Notes: a model not told the origin generated them from the sequence alone. A stretch of DNA of 55,402 bases from Candidatus Nitrotoga sp. BS (GCF_927797785.1 NZ_CAKMLL010000040.1:1-55402), one strand, 5' to 3'. Positions 1 to 8,347 are shown, numbered from the stretch's first letter. A program made the numbers and translations.

Positions 1-28
1 TCTCGCCCCATCATTCTGTTAGAAAAAG

Positions 29-51
29 TTGCACTTCGTTGTTGAATCCGC
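29..51. repeat. IS30-like terminal sequence, copy 1
   Basis: This stretch matches the copy at 24106-24128 at 21 of 23 positions; a shorter related copy lies at 31572-31591. Read on the minus strand, it has the form GGATTCAA, then a spacer, then AAGTGCAA, which resembles terminal inverted repeats of IS30-family elements. No transposase is visible in the window, so the rest of the element would lie upstream of position 1 or be lost. It coincides with the point where the neighbouring GGDEF domain loses its normal start. The IS30 assignment comes from memory of the family's ends. Confidence 0.5.
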
Positions 52-476
52 GGAGTAATGAGATCTCGCGTACAGATCGTTATTTACATCCGTTTGTGGT
101 GATGCTGGTCGATGTTGATTATTTTAAACGAATCAATGATGGCTATGGTCACCAAGAGGGTGACAAAGTTTTGATATGCCTCTCTTCCCTTTTAAGTAAA
201 GCATTTCGCCGTACCGATAGCGTCGGTCGTTGGGGCGGTGAAGAGTTTTTGGTTGTTTGCCCTGAGCTGGATCAGCAGACCGCACTGAAGTTGGCTGAAC
301 TATTTCGAGAAAAAATTGAGCAGTATGATTTTGGAGTGGCTGGAAAAGTGACAGTAAGCATAGGGCTAGCGATTTACGAGAAGGGCGGGACTATGGATAG
401 GCTGATTATGCGTGTTGATAATGCGTTATACCAAGCGAAGGATGGTGGGCGAAACAGAGTGGTGATGAGTGACTAG
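39..476 (+). pseudogene. Diguanylate cyclase GGDEF-domain fragment, 5' end lost
   Basis: This is the catalytic part of a diguanylate cyclase, which makes cyclic di-GMP from two GTP. Counting from a TTG at 39, the domain shows the metal-binding VDVDYFKRIND region (residues 24-34), an inhibitory RxxD site (RRTD, 57-60) and the GGEEF active motif (66-70), and it ends in the usual DNALYQAKDGGRNRV. The opening D-x-LTGLxNRR segment is not recognisable and the spacing to the first metal site is about seven residues short. The frame is open to the window edge, but the first 17 or so codons overlap an IS30-like end. The fragment therefore probably lost its sensory N-terminus to an insertion. Enzyme activity is doubtful without the full domain. 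Confidence 0.75.
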
Positions 477-530
477 GTTTTCGTTTGATAAAAAGGATAG
501 TCAGCAACGCAACGGGGCCGGGTCTTTCAA

Positions 531-760
531 TTATGCATTCTTGAGCGAAGTTTGATGGATCGCTCTATTGACAGTGGGATAATGCACCACAAAAGTATCG
601 GCAATTTGCTGCATCGTAATCACCGGACTCATGTGCCTTTTTTAGAATTTGGAAGGCTTCAACATAAAAATCGAGCGGTTTCCCCCAACGGGTGGCAAGC
701 CAATACCAGTGCGGATAAATCCCTTTTTGATGCTGTATTGCAAGTCCTGCCGAATTGCGT
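531..760 (-). pseudogene. Broken helix-turn-helix (transposase-type) remnant
   Basis: On the minus strand the C-terminal part reads ITMQQIADTFVVHYPTVNRAI and ends at a TAA at 531-533. This is a helix-turn-helix of the kind found at the C-terminus of REP-associated (IS200-like) tyrosine transposases. A frameshift at about 590-600 separates it from an upstream stretch in another frame containing WYWLATRWGKPLDFYVEAFQ. No start codon or catalytic domain is visible further up. I therefore read it as a decayed gene tail. The family assignment is tentative; any HTH protein with this ending would fit. Confidence 0.4.
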
Positions 761-857
761 GTGACCCCTCGGCGTATATTACCCGCAACATGCCTCCAAG
801 ACTGTGAACAACTTTGTTTGCTTGGTGTGTGAGAGTTTCTACGATGGCCTCATCCGG

Positions 858-2051
858 TCACACCAAAATTCCCACCAGAATTGCCATGCTTAAGAAAAAT
901 AAAGCGCCCGCCGCTATCCATTTGAGATTGCCGCCATAAAACAACTGTCCGCGCACCTGACGGATGATGATAGCGGTGCGTTGTGCTGACAAGCCGGGGT
1001 AGGTTTGCCAGCCAGCATCATCGGGTGGCAGCGCTTCCGAAAAGAGTGTCGTCTCAGCTCTGTGCAAATAATGCCGTACGATTTCAGCGTTGCCTTCTGT
1101 ATGGTCGAGCAATAGTCGTCGGCGCTGGGCGGGCGATAGCCAGGTTGCGATTGTGCTGCCATGTTCTGCTGCTACGCCTGGACTGAACGCGGTCGTTGCA
1201 TCGAGTATCTGTGCTCGGCGTATCAGCGGCCAGCCAAACCAGCGATGCCGATGCAGCTGCCGGATCAGCTCCACTTGATCGCGTCCTGGCGTGGCATTGA
1301 CCGATTCCCGCTCTGGCGCTGGCGTCACCCATGCGGGTGAAATCGTTTGTTGCAATGCGTGCTCGAAAAAGTCGACCACAATGCCAGTTGGCATCGTGGC
1401 GCGCTCATAAGGACGTATCAACATAGCCTCTGAGCCGAATTCAGCCGCCCAGCAAGCCAGTAGATGGTGCGTATTCAGCCTGGGAGTAAAAGCGCGCGCG
1501 AAGGTTTTAAACTCGATAGTCGGATCGCTGCTGCCTTTGACGTACTGCACGTAATGCGCGCCCAGCAGGTAATCCTGACGGCGGACATATGCGATTACGA
1601 AAGGCTGATATTGAAATGCCTGAGCCAGCCCGGACAAAATTTTCACCCCAGCCGTCAGGTAATCCATATTAAGATCAATCTGGTGCGCGGTTTGCATGTC
1701 GAATAAATCCTCGGCTGACACGACGATGGTATCGGCACCGATGCGGCGGCGCTCATCCTCAATCGCATCAAACATGGCGCGCGAGCAATCGTAGGGACGA
1801 CAAATAGCACGTTGCCTGCGCCAAAAATGCTGCGCCGCGTCTGCTTGTCCGCAATTGTGCATGGCTTCATGGCGCAGCAAGGCAAACATGCGGTAGTGAC
1901 TGATCCGGTATGCGCGCACCTTTTGATGCACGGTTTGATCGACGGGATACAAAATGCCGCGTTGCGCAAGAGCGGCGCTGTGCAGGTGCAAAAATGACTG
2001 CAGTGCTTTCGACCCGGTTTTGTGCTGACCAATGTGAATAATGATTTTCAC
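858..2051 (-). CDS. Sulfotransferase-like protein with C-terminal membrane anchor
   Basis: The protein starts MKIIIHIGQHKTGS, the 5'-phosphosulfate-binding loop of PAPS-dependent sulfotransferases (HIGxxKTGTT type), at residues 6-14. A central stretch (VIAYVRRQDYLLGAHYVQYV) resembles the 3'-phosphate-binding region (R..R...S/Y) of the same fold. The last 20 residues form a hydrophobic helix, suggesting a tail anchor. I chose the GTG at 2051 because it puts the loop at the very N-terminus and leaves 11 nt after the upstream methyltransferase stop. An ATG at 2114 would overlap that gene. Length is 397 aa. The substrate is unknown; a surface glycan is plausible given the neighbouring methyltransferase. 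It appears intact, but its operon has lost its front. Confidence 0.6.
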   Translation of the reverse strand: MKIIIHIGQHKTGSKALQSFLHLHSAALAQRGILYPVDQTVHQKVRAYRISHYRMFALLRHEAMHNCGQADAAQHFWRRQRAICRPYDCSRAMFDAIEDERRRIGADTIVVSAEDLFDMQTAHQIDLNMDYLTAGVKILSGLAQAFQYQPFVIAYVRRQDYLLGAHYVQYVKGSSDPTIEFKTFARAFTPRLNTHHLLACWAAEFGSEAMLIRPYERATMPTGIVVDFFEHALQQTISPAWVTPAPERESVNATPGRDQVELIRQLHRHRWFGWPLIRRAQILDATTAFSPGVAAEHGSTIATWLSPAQRRRLLLDHTEGNAEIVRHYLHRAETTLFSEALPPDDAGWQTYPGLSAQRTAIIIRQVRGQLFYGGNLKWIAAGALFFLSMAILVGILV

Positions 2052-2062
2052 TTTTGCTACAG

Positions 2063-2485
2063 TCACAATTTGCGCCCCGATCCGATGAAACGTGGCGGCT
2101 GCATCACCGTGCATACAGAAATATCAACCAAGCCAGCAAGAAAGATTTCGCGCACCGCTTGTTCCGAAAAACGGTGATAGTCGCCCGGAAAAAGATGCTC
2201 ACCCAAAGTGACCGTGCTAGCACGTAATACATCACTGTTGACGAGGCGCGCAAAGGCCTTCAGCAGCCATCCCGTTACCGGCTTATTGCGCAGAAAAGAT
2301 TGTGCGCCCATACCTTCATATCCCGGTACGCCGATCATAATCAGGCCGCCCGGTGCCGTAACCCGATGGATTTCAGCCAGCGTTTTCCAGAAATATGGAT
2401 CGTGCTCCAATGTGGCGTTGCAAAGCACGGCCTCGAACTGTCCGTCGACAAAATCGGGCATGTGGTTGGCGTTGCCATGAAGCAA
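2063..2485 (-). pseudogene. Class I SAM methyltransferase, N-terminus lost
   Basis: The 140 aa preserve the later half of a Rossmann-fold methyltransferase (Methyltransf_11 type). This covers the DGQFEAVLCNATLEHDPYFWKTLAEIHRV segment with the post-motif II acidic and histidine residues, followed by TAPGGLIMIGVPG. Motif I (the glycine-rich SAM loop), which should lie some 60-80 residues earlier, is absent. An in-frame TAA lies five codons before the first possible start (TTG, 2485). The sequence upstream becomes AT-rich and non-coding. It therefore looks truncated by recombination rather than mis-started. It probably once formed a glycan-modifying pair with the sulfotransferase-like gene that follows it on the same strand. 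Confidence 0.7.
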
Positions 2486-3234
2486 TAATGGGTCAAGTTA
2501 TTTGATTAATAATAAATTTATAAACCTCTTCTACATCATTCGTCAATTAGATAATTATACGTATATGCACTCAAGCGACTTGATCCGTTACTTTTGCAAA
2601 TGTCCTATTGAAATAGTATTTGTGGTCGCGGGATTCGCCAGATTCGCCTACTGTAACCCATGACGCGCTTTAATAGCGTCTACCTTGTGGGCACAGAAAA
2701 TTCTCTGGTAGTTAGCGTTTGCTTGGAAATCATAACAAATTGATTTTGTGTAACAATTATTCTATCTATGATAAAGTAATGCAAGCAAAACAACCAATCT
2801 TCCCAATTGCAGGTATGTTTGGGTAAGGTAAGAATGGTTGTAACTTGAGTTTCGTTCGGGCAAAAAATGCACGTACCACTTAAGCATGCATCAACAGAAT
2901 CTTTATTAAGCGAACAGAGCCATATTTGTACGTCCTAAATTGCCATTTAGCATCTGCCAAAAATAGCCATACTTTGGGTACTGAATGTCTAAAGTTGAGC
3001 ATGCGGTACCTGTCCCGACAGTTTATTTGCTTGCTTCACTTTTGGTTGACTGAAAGGGCTGCTTTAGGCTATTCTGAAGCGAGTAGCGTAGCTTAAAAAC
3101 AACCGAAAATTTCATATGGCATGGCTGAAATGTTTCCATAAAAAAGAGAAGATTTCACCGAGTTGTGACTTTTGGCCGAGTGCCTGCGGGAATGTCAGCC
3201 CGTGCGATTACCTATATTAAGCCACGGAGATATT
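2486..3234. other. 749-bp AT-rich stretch without a recognisable gene
   Basis: This separates the truncated minus-strand methyltransferase from the plus-strand FGE-like array. No reading frame here resembles a protein family. A loose promoter-like pair (TTGATT at 2740-2745, TATCTA at 2763-2768, 17-bp spacing) is present but weak. The first array gene is preceded by a good ribosome-binding sequence (CGGAG, about 3226-3230). The stretch could hold the array promoter and the scar of the deletion that removed the methyltransferase start. Confidence 0.5.
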
Positions 3235-4161
3235 ATGAATAGTGATCAAAAAATTGAGGAGTTGAATCAGTCTGTGGGTATAGAGTGCTGGTCGGCGGAA
3301 CAAATGCAACAAGCACGAGCCGCGGCAGCAAAGGAAGTTGGATTTGAAAAAATTGTATTCCGCGATAAATTAGATACTCCTGAAATGGTGGTGCTACCGG
3401 CAGGAAGTTATGGCATGGGTGAAGCATTTGAGAAGCATAAGGTTACCTTTTCTCGTCCCTTTGCGGTAGGGAAGTATCCGGTTACGGTGGCAGAATGGAA
3501 GCGTTTCGTTGATAGGTTGCGGCCCGAAGAAGAAGTGTTGCCAGGTGTTGGAGCGGGATATTTGGCGGGTACAGGAACAGTACGCGGGCATCACCAGACT
3601 TTACTCAAATCCCCTACGAAGGCAACTGATTTGCATCACGAAGTTTTAAGTGATGTTAAAGAGACTAACAGTGACTTGCCGGTAACCAATATCAATTGGT
3701 TTGATGCGCAGGATTATGTGCGTTGGCTATCGACTCAGACAGGTCATACCTACCGTTTGCTGACCGAGGCAGAATGGGAGTACGCATGTCGTGCAGGGTC
3801 AGTGACAGAGTACTACTGGGGTGATGAGATAGGGCAGAATAATTGCAATTGCCAATATAGCGAGAGCGAATGGAGCTGTAAAAGTGCCTCGCCCGTGGGC
3901 AGTTTTAAACCGAACGCTTTTGGCTTGCATGACATGCTTGGAAATGCATGGGAGTGGGTAGAGGATCCATGGCATGAAACTTACGAAGGGGCACCGGATA
4001 ACGGAACGGCTTGGATGTCCGAAGGCAACCGACAGTGGCGCGTGTTACGCGGGGGGTGCTGGGATAGCGATCCGCGGGATGCGCGATCTGCCCTTCGTTT
4101 ATGGATTGAACCTTCAATTCGGAACTATGGTATTGGATTCCGAGTTGCCAGGACGCTGTAA
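3235..4161 (+). CDS. FGE-sulfatase (SUMF1-like) domain protein, array copy 1
   Basis: This 308-aa protein is almost entirely an FGE-sulfatase domain. It has PEMVVLPAGSYGMGE near residue 47, KYPVTVAEWKRFV, LPVTNINWFDAQDYVRWL, LTEAEWEYACRAG, FGLHDMLGNAWEWVED, then RVLRGGCW and a final GFRVARTL. ATG 3235 has a well-placed CGGAG site; the longer frame from 3172 lacks one. Formylglycine-generating enzymes need a cysteine pair in the C-terminal segment. Here the region after GGCW has none, so sulfatase activation is unlikely and a ligand-binding C-type-lectin-like fold is more probable. It has no signal peptide or membrane helix. Unlike copies 2-4 it lacks the N-terminal PEGA-like domain, and it carries a roughly 35-residue loop insertion around residues 110-145. 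Confidence 0.85.
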   Translation: MNSDQKIEELNQSVGIECWSAEQMQQARAAAAKEVGFEKIVFRDKLDTPEMVVLPAGSYGMGEAFEKHKVTFSRPFAVGKYPVTVAEWKRFVDRLRPEEEVLPGVGAGYLAGTGTVRGHHQTLLKSPTKATDLHHEVLSDVKETNSDLPVTNINWFDAQDYVRWLSTQTGHTYRLLTEAEWEYACRAGSVTEYYWGDEIGQNNCNCQYSESEWSCKSASPVGSFKPNAFGLHDMLGNAWEWVEDPWHETYEGAPDNGTAWMSEGNRQWRVLRGGCWDSDPRDARSALRLWIEPSIRNYGIGFRVARTL

Positions 4162-4381
4162 GTAAGACGACGGCATAGTGATTGAATTTAAATTTGCACT
4201 TTCCCTACACTGCTGGATAATGGATTGCATCACGTCAGTCGTAGATATGGAAGCCGTCCTAAGAAACTAAACCTGGGCGGAGATGCCCACTCTGGTTTGT
4301 CACACCCAGCCTGTTGCCTTGTTTGCCACGGTAATCTGCTGGGCGTTATTAAAATGTGAAGTCTGAAAGGGAGATGATTGG

Positions 4382-5566
4382 GTGATTGATCAGGAAGAGC
4401 AAAAACATCAGGAAACCGAACATGGTCAGGTAGCTACTTTGCTGCTAGAGACGGATATGGACTGTTGCATCACGATCGATGGTGAGGATCAGGGCATTCT
4501 AAAAAGAGATTACCCCCGCAGTTTCCTTTTGCCGTTGGGGTATCCTCTTATTCATGCCGCTACGCAAGATGGATTGATGGGAAAAGAATGGGTGCAGCCA
4601 CTTTATCGGGAAGAAGATATCGAGCATTTTATTAATCTGGCGGAAGAGCATACCCAAGCAAGAGTCGCACTTGAAGAGGAAATGCGGAAGCCGTTGGGCA
4701 TAGAATGTTTGTCAGTGGAGCAGATACGGCAGGAGCAACTGGAGGCTGCGAAGTCTGCGGGGCTTGATATAGAGTTCCGTGATGGGTTGGATCATCCGGA
4801 AATGGTGGTGATACCGGCAGGCAGCTATCGAATGGGAGAGGTATCTGATAAACATAAGGTCACTATCACTCGTGCTTTTGCCGTAGGTAAATATCCAGTT
4901 ACGGTGGAGGAATGGAGAAGATACGTTATGGCGAAGAGCGTAATCAAAGAAGAGCCGATGAGCGTTCACTTTGGTGCTGCAGGTGATGGCAGCGATGTGA
5001 AGCCGTACATCGAGCCGGAAGACCCTCCCCATTGTCCTTCTAATAATGGCTGGATAGGCACTACGCTGCCGGTTACTAACGTTAGTTGGTTTGATGCACA
5101 GGATTATGCGCGTTGGCTAACTGCCGAAACTGGCCAAGCCTATCGTTTGTTGACTGAAGCGGAATGGGAATACGTCTGTCGTGCTGGCTCTGTGACCGAG
5201 TATTATTGGGGTGATGAAATAGGCAATATGAATTGCAACTGCCAGGATAGCGGTAGTAAATGGAGTTGTAAGCGTGCGTCGCGAGTAGGCAATTTTGCGC
5301 CTAACGTTTTTGGTGTGCATGACATGTTGGGAAATGTGTGGGAATGGGTGGAAGACCACTGGCATAATAATTACGAGGGTGCTCCCTCAGACGAGACTGC
5401 TTGGACTTATGGAGGTAACCAGCAGGGACGCGTAGTGCGTGGTGGCTCTTGGGATTGCAGCCCTAAACTTGCTCGCTCTGCCAGTCGCGCGCGAGCCGTA
5501 ACGTCAAGCCGATACGACGATTTTGGGTTTCGTGTTGCCAGCACGTTGGATGTCCCATCCGTTTAA
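4382..5566 (+). CDS. PEGA-like plus FGE-sulfatase domain protein, array copy 2
   Basis: The 394-aa protein has three parts. Residues about 20-85 form a small beta-rich domain (LLLETDMDCCITIDGEDQG, then a basic and proline segment, then LPLGYPLIHA) resembling a PEGA domain. A charged helical linker at about 90-125 follows. An FGE-sulfatase domain runs from PEMVVIPAGSYRMGE to GFRVASTL. The GTG start lies about 8 nt after GGGAG, and copy 3 has the same layout. A cysteine follows GGSW at the position of the first FGE catalytic cysteine, but the partner is missing, so I do not infer FGE activity. The tail runs eight residues past the usual end. No export signal is visible, so it is probably cytoplasmic. 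Confidence 0.85.
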   Translation: MIDQEEQKHQETEHGQVATLLLETDMDCCITIDGEDQGILKRDYPRSFLLPLGYPLIHAATQDGLMGKEWVQPLYREEDIEHFINLAEEHTQARVALEEEMRKPLGIECLSVEQIRQEQLEAAKSAGLDIEFRDGLDHPEMVVIPAGSYRMGEVSDKHKVTITRAFAVGKYPVTVEEWRRYVMAKSVIKEEPMSVHFGAAGDGSDVKPYIEPEDPPHCPSNNGWIGTTLPVTNVSWFDAQDYARWLTAETGQAYRLLTEAEWEYVCRAGSVTEYYWGDEIGNMNCNCQDSGSKWSCKRASRVGNFAPNVFGVHDMLGNVWEWVEDHWHNNYEGAPSDETAWTYGGNQQGRVVRGGSWDCSPKLARSASRARAVTSSRYDDFGFRVASTLDVPSV

Positions 5567-5592
5567 CTGCTTCCCTTCTGTTTTTGACCTTT

Positions 5593-5845
5593 GAGCTTCT
5601 TGCAAAACTATTTTTGCTAAAAATGCTTAAAAAAGTAGCAAATTTTTGATGTTAATTGATGAAAGTTGTAGTTTTATAGCCGGGTAAACGGTTGCTGAAA
5701 GTGCGCAATAATTCACAACCCCTCCCAATCGCGTCAAATGGGCTTTTGGTGAGTTTTGGGCTATTTTGACCACATGTAACGATGTCACTGTTTCAGCGCA
5801 GACAAGGCTGGTTTTAAAAATTCCGACTACTTTTGCAAGAGGCTC
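5593..5845. mobile_element. 253-bp MITE-like element with 4-bp target duplication
   Basis: Terminal inverted repeats are visible: the left end reads GAGCTTCTTGCAAAACTA, and the right end, reverse-complemented, reads GAGCCTCTTGCAAAAGTA (16 of 18 identical). The element is flanked on both sides by CTTT (5589-5592 and 5846-5849), a 4-bp target-site duplication. It has no coding capacity. This is the structure of a non-autonomous miniature element mobilised by a full-length relative elsewhere; the 4-bp duplication would suit an IS5-like transposase. It sits in the gap between array copies 2 and 3, which explains why that gap (452 bp) is much longer than the others. Confidence 0.8.
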
Positions 5846-6018
5846 CTTTATGTATATTAATCTCACTTTAAGTGACGAAAAGTTTCGGAGTAATCTCAAT
5901 TTAGTCTTGGCGCGATAGGCCAGCTATCACTTTTGTAAAGTCTCAGAAGATTGCGCTGAAAGCAAAGGCTGATTTAATTCATCATTAGAATTGGGGTAAG
6001 CAGCGAGAGGTGATTGGG

Positions 6019-7107
6019 GTGTCTAATATGGAAGAACAGAAACCTAAGGAGATTGAGCGCAGTCGTAAAGCTATCTTGCTGCTCAAGACTGACATGGACT
6101 GTCGCCTCATGGTGAATAGTGATAATCATGGCGCACTGCAGAAAAATACGCCACTCAGTATCGAGTTGCCCTTAGGTAGTCATCTTATCAACGTCATCTC
6201 GCAAGATGGCCTGCTGGAGAAGGAATGGACACAGGATTTAAACCATGAAGTGCAGGTTGTCTGTTTGATTCAACTGAAGGAAGAGTTTGCCCAGCTTCAA
6301 GCAAAACGTAAAGAGGAAGTGGGCGAACCGCTGGGCATAGAATGTTGGTCGGTGGATCAGATACAACAAATACAAATGGCGGCGGCAACCGAAGTTGGAC
6401 TTGCCAAAGTTTTCCGCGATGGGCCGAATTCTCCTGAGATGGTTGTAATACCGGCAGGTGGCTATCGCAGGGGGGAGGCCTTTAATAAATACAAGGTTGT
6501 CATTACTCACCATTTTGCAATAGGTAAATACCCGGTTACGGTAGCGGAATGGAAGTGTTATGTTGAAACGGGCGAAGTATCCTATTCCCCCTCGGATAAC
6601 GATTGGGAAGGCGATAACTTACCGGTGACCAATGTTAGTTGGTTTGACGCACAGAACTTCGCGCGCTGGCTGTCAACCCAGACAGGTAAGACCTATCGCT
6701 TGTTGTCTGAAGCGGAATGGGAGTACGCCTGTCGTGCCGGATCGATAACAGAATATTATTGGGGTGACGAGATAGGGCATAACAATTGCAACTGTCAAGA
6801 TAGCGGGAGCGAATGGAGTCGTAAACGTGCATCGCCAGTGGGTAGCTTTGCGCCCAACGCTTTCGGGCTGCATGACATGCTGGGTAACATATGGGAATGG
6901 TTAGAGGATATATGGCATGATAGTTACGAAGGGGCTCCGGCCGATGGCAAGCCTTGGTCGTCTGAAGGTAACCAACTGGGTCGCGTGATGCGCGGCGGCT
7001 CTTGGAGTAGCTTTCCGAGATACGCTCGTTGCGCCCATCGTCATGGAAGTGTGCCGACAATAAGAAATTTTAATTTCGGCCTTCGTCTGGCCAGGACGCT
7101 GCCGTAA
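6019..7107 (+). CDS. PEGA-like plus FGE-sulfatase domain protein, array copy 3
   Basis: The layout is the same as copy 2: a PEGA-like domain (ILLLKTDMDCRLMVNSDNHG to LPLGSHLINVISQDGL), a charged linker ending PLGIECWSVDQIQQ, and an FGE-sulfatase domain from PEMVVIPAGGYRRGE to LRLARTL. Length is 362 aa from the GTG at 6019, which lies 8 nt after GAGAGG, as in copy 2. GTG 6010 and ATG 6028 are alternatives. The NCNCQD segment is shared by all four copies; the SCK that follows it in the others is SRK here. The C-terminal variable segment (7006-7077) contains one cysteine in ARCAHR, not in the FGE position. Catalytic FGE activity is therefore not supported. Confidence 0.85.
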   Translation: MSNMEEQKPKEIERSRKAILLLKTDMDCRLMVNSDNHGALQKNTPLSIELPLGSHLINVISQDGLLEKEWTQDLNHEVQVVCLIQLKEEFAQLQAKRKEEVGEPLGIECWSVDQIQQIQMAAATEVGLAKVFRDGPNSPEMVVIPAGGYRRGEAFNKYKVVITHHFAIGKYPVTVAEWKCYVETGEVSYSPSDNDWEGDNLPVTNVSWFDAQNFARWLSTQTGKTYRLLSEAEWEYACRAGSITEYYWGDEIGHNNCNCQDSGSEWSRKRASPVGSFAPNAFGLHDMLGNIWEWLEDIWHDSYEGAPADGKPWSSEGNQLGRVMRGGSWSSFPRYARCAHRHGSVPTIRNFNFGLRLARTLP

Positions 7108-7189
7108 ACAGTAGCTATTTTATTTTAATTTTTTTAAAAAAATATAAATTTGTGAACCCTCTCCATTTTTTTCAACTCTTCAACACTGG

Positions 7190-8347
7190 ATGGTATTTAT
7201 GAGTAACGAACAACGCGAAGACCATCTCAAAAATCCAGATTGCGGTAGTGAGTCTACAACTAATTCTAACGCTTCACCTCGGCAGATTTCTTTGTTGTTG
7301 GAGTCCGACATGGACTGTTATCTCGAGGTGAATGGCGAAGATCAGGGTCAACTGGATAAAAACACGCCCCGTCAGTTTTTTCTGCCCGTAGGTAGTCACC
7401 TTATTAATGCCATCACGCAAGATGGATTAGTGGAAAAAGAATGGGTGCAGGCATCTGGTGATGAAGAGGTTACCAATTTCATCTGTCTGGCGGAAGAGCA
7501 TGCACAGGCTCAGGCAAAGCTTAGGGAGCAGAAAGAAGAGCTGAGCCGACCGCTGGGCATCGAGTGCTGGTCTGTAGAACAAATTCAACAGAAACAAATG
7601 GCGGCGGCAACCGAAGCTGGGCTTGCCAAAGTTTTTCGCGATGGCCCGGATATGCCTGAGATGGTGGTGATACCGGCAGGTAGTTACCGTATGGGCGAAG
7701 CGTCTAACAAACATAAGGTTGCCATTGCTCGCCCTTTTGCAGTAGGAAAGTACCCGGTTACAGTGGCGGAATGGAAGCGTTTCGTCGCATCCGGCGAGAC
7801 AACCTACTCTCCTGTAGATAACGGTTGGACAGGCGACAATCTGCCAGTGACCAATGTTAATTTTATTCACGCACAAGCCTATGTGCGCTGGCTATCAAAG
7901 CTGACAGGCAAGAGCTACCGCTTGTTGACAGAGGCTGAATGGGAATACGCGTGCCGTGCCGGCTCGATGACGGAATATTACTGGGGTGATGAGCTGGGCA
8001 AAAACAATTGCAACTGCCAAGACAGCAAAAGTGAATGGAGTTGTAAGCGCGCCTCGCCAGTAGGTAGTTTTGCGTCTAACGTGTTTGGGCTGCATGACAT
8101 GCTGGGAAACGTATGGGAATGGGTTGAGGATGCATGGCATGACACTTATAGAGGGGCTCCGGCAGATGGCAAGGCTTGGTCGACTGGCGGTGCAATAAGC
8201 ACCCTTAGCAATCAAGAATGGCGAGTGCTACGTGGCGGTTCCTGGATCATTGATCCGAGGGACGCGCGCTCTGCTGTGCGTTTCATGAGCGATCAATCGA
8301 GCCGCGACTCGTATACAGGCATCCGCGTTGCCAGGACATTGCTATAA
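7190..8347 (+). CDS. PEGA-like plus FGE-sulfatase domain protein, array copy 4
   Basis: This 385-aa protein has the same PEGA-like domain (SLLLESDMDCYLEVNGEDQG to LPVGSHLINAITQDGL), a helical linker and an FGE-sulfatase domain. It is 82 bp downstream of copy 3, so co-transcription is likely. The start could also be the ATG at 7199. WFDAQ of the other copies is replaced by FIHAQ, and a small insertion (GGAISTLS) precedes the NQEWRVLRGGSW motif. The C-terminal variable segment has no cysteine, so FGE chemistry is excluded by the usual criterion. I infer a binding rather than catalytic role; the ligand is unknown. Confidence 0.85.
   Translation: MVFMSNEQREDHLKNPDCGSESTTNSNASPRQISLLLESDMDCYLEVNGEDQGQLDKNTPRQFFLPVGSHLINAITQDGLVEKEWVQASGDEEVTNFICLAEEHAQAQAKLREQKEELSRPLGIECWSVEQIQQKQMAAATEAGLAKVFRDGPDMPEMVVIPAGSYRMGEASNKHKVAIARPFAVGKYPVTVAEWKRFVASGETTYSPVDNGWTGDNLPVTNVNFIHAQAYVRWLSKLTGKSYRLLTEAEWEYACRAGSMTEYYWGDELGKNNCNCQDSKSEWSCKRASPVGSFASNVFGLHDMLGNVWEWVEDAWHDTYRGAPADGKAWSTGGAISTLSNQEWRVLRGGSWIIDPRDARSAVRFMSDQSSRDSYTGIRVARTLL

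Noticed and set aside
552-764. 70-codon plus-strand frame
   Set aside because: It lies opposite the HTH remnant, has no ribosome site and resembles no family.
4265-4300. Riboswitch-like hairpin before array copy 2
   Set aside because: TGGGC and GCCCA form only a short stem with no conserved aptamer core that I recognise.
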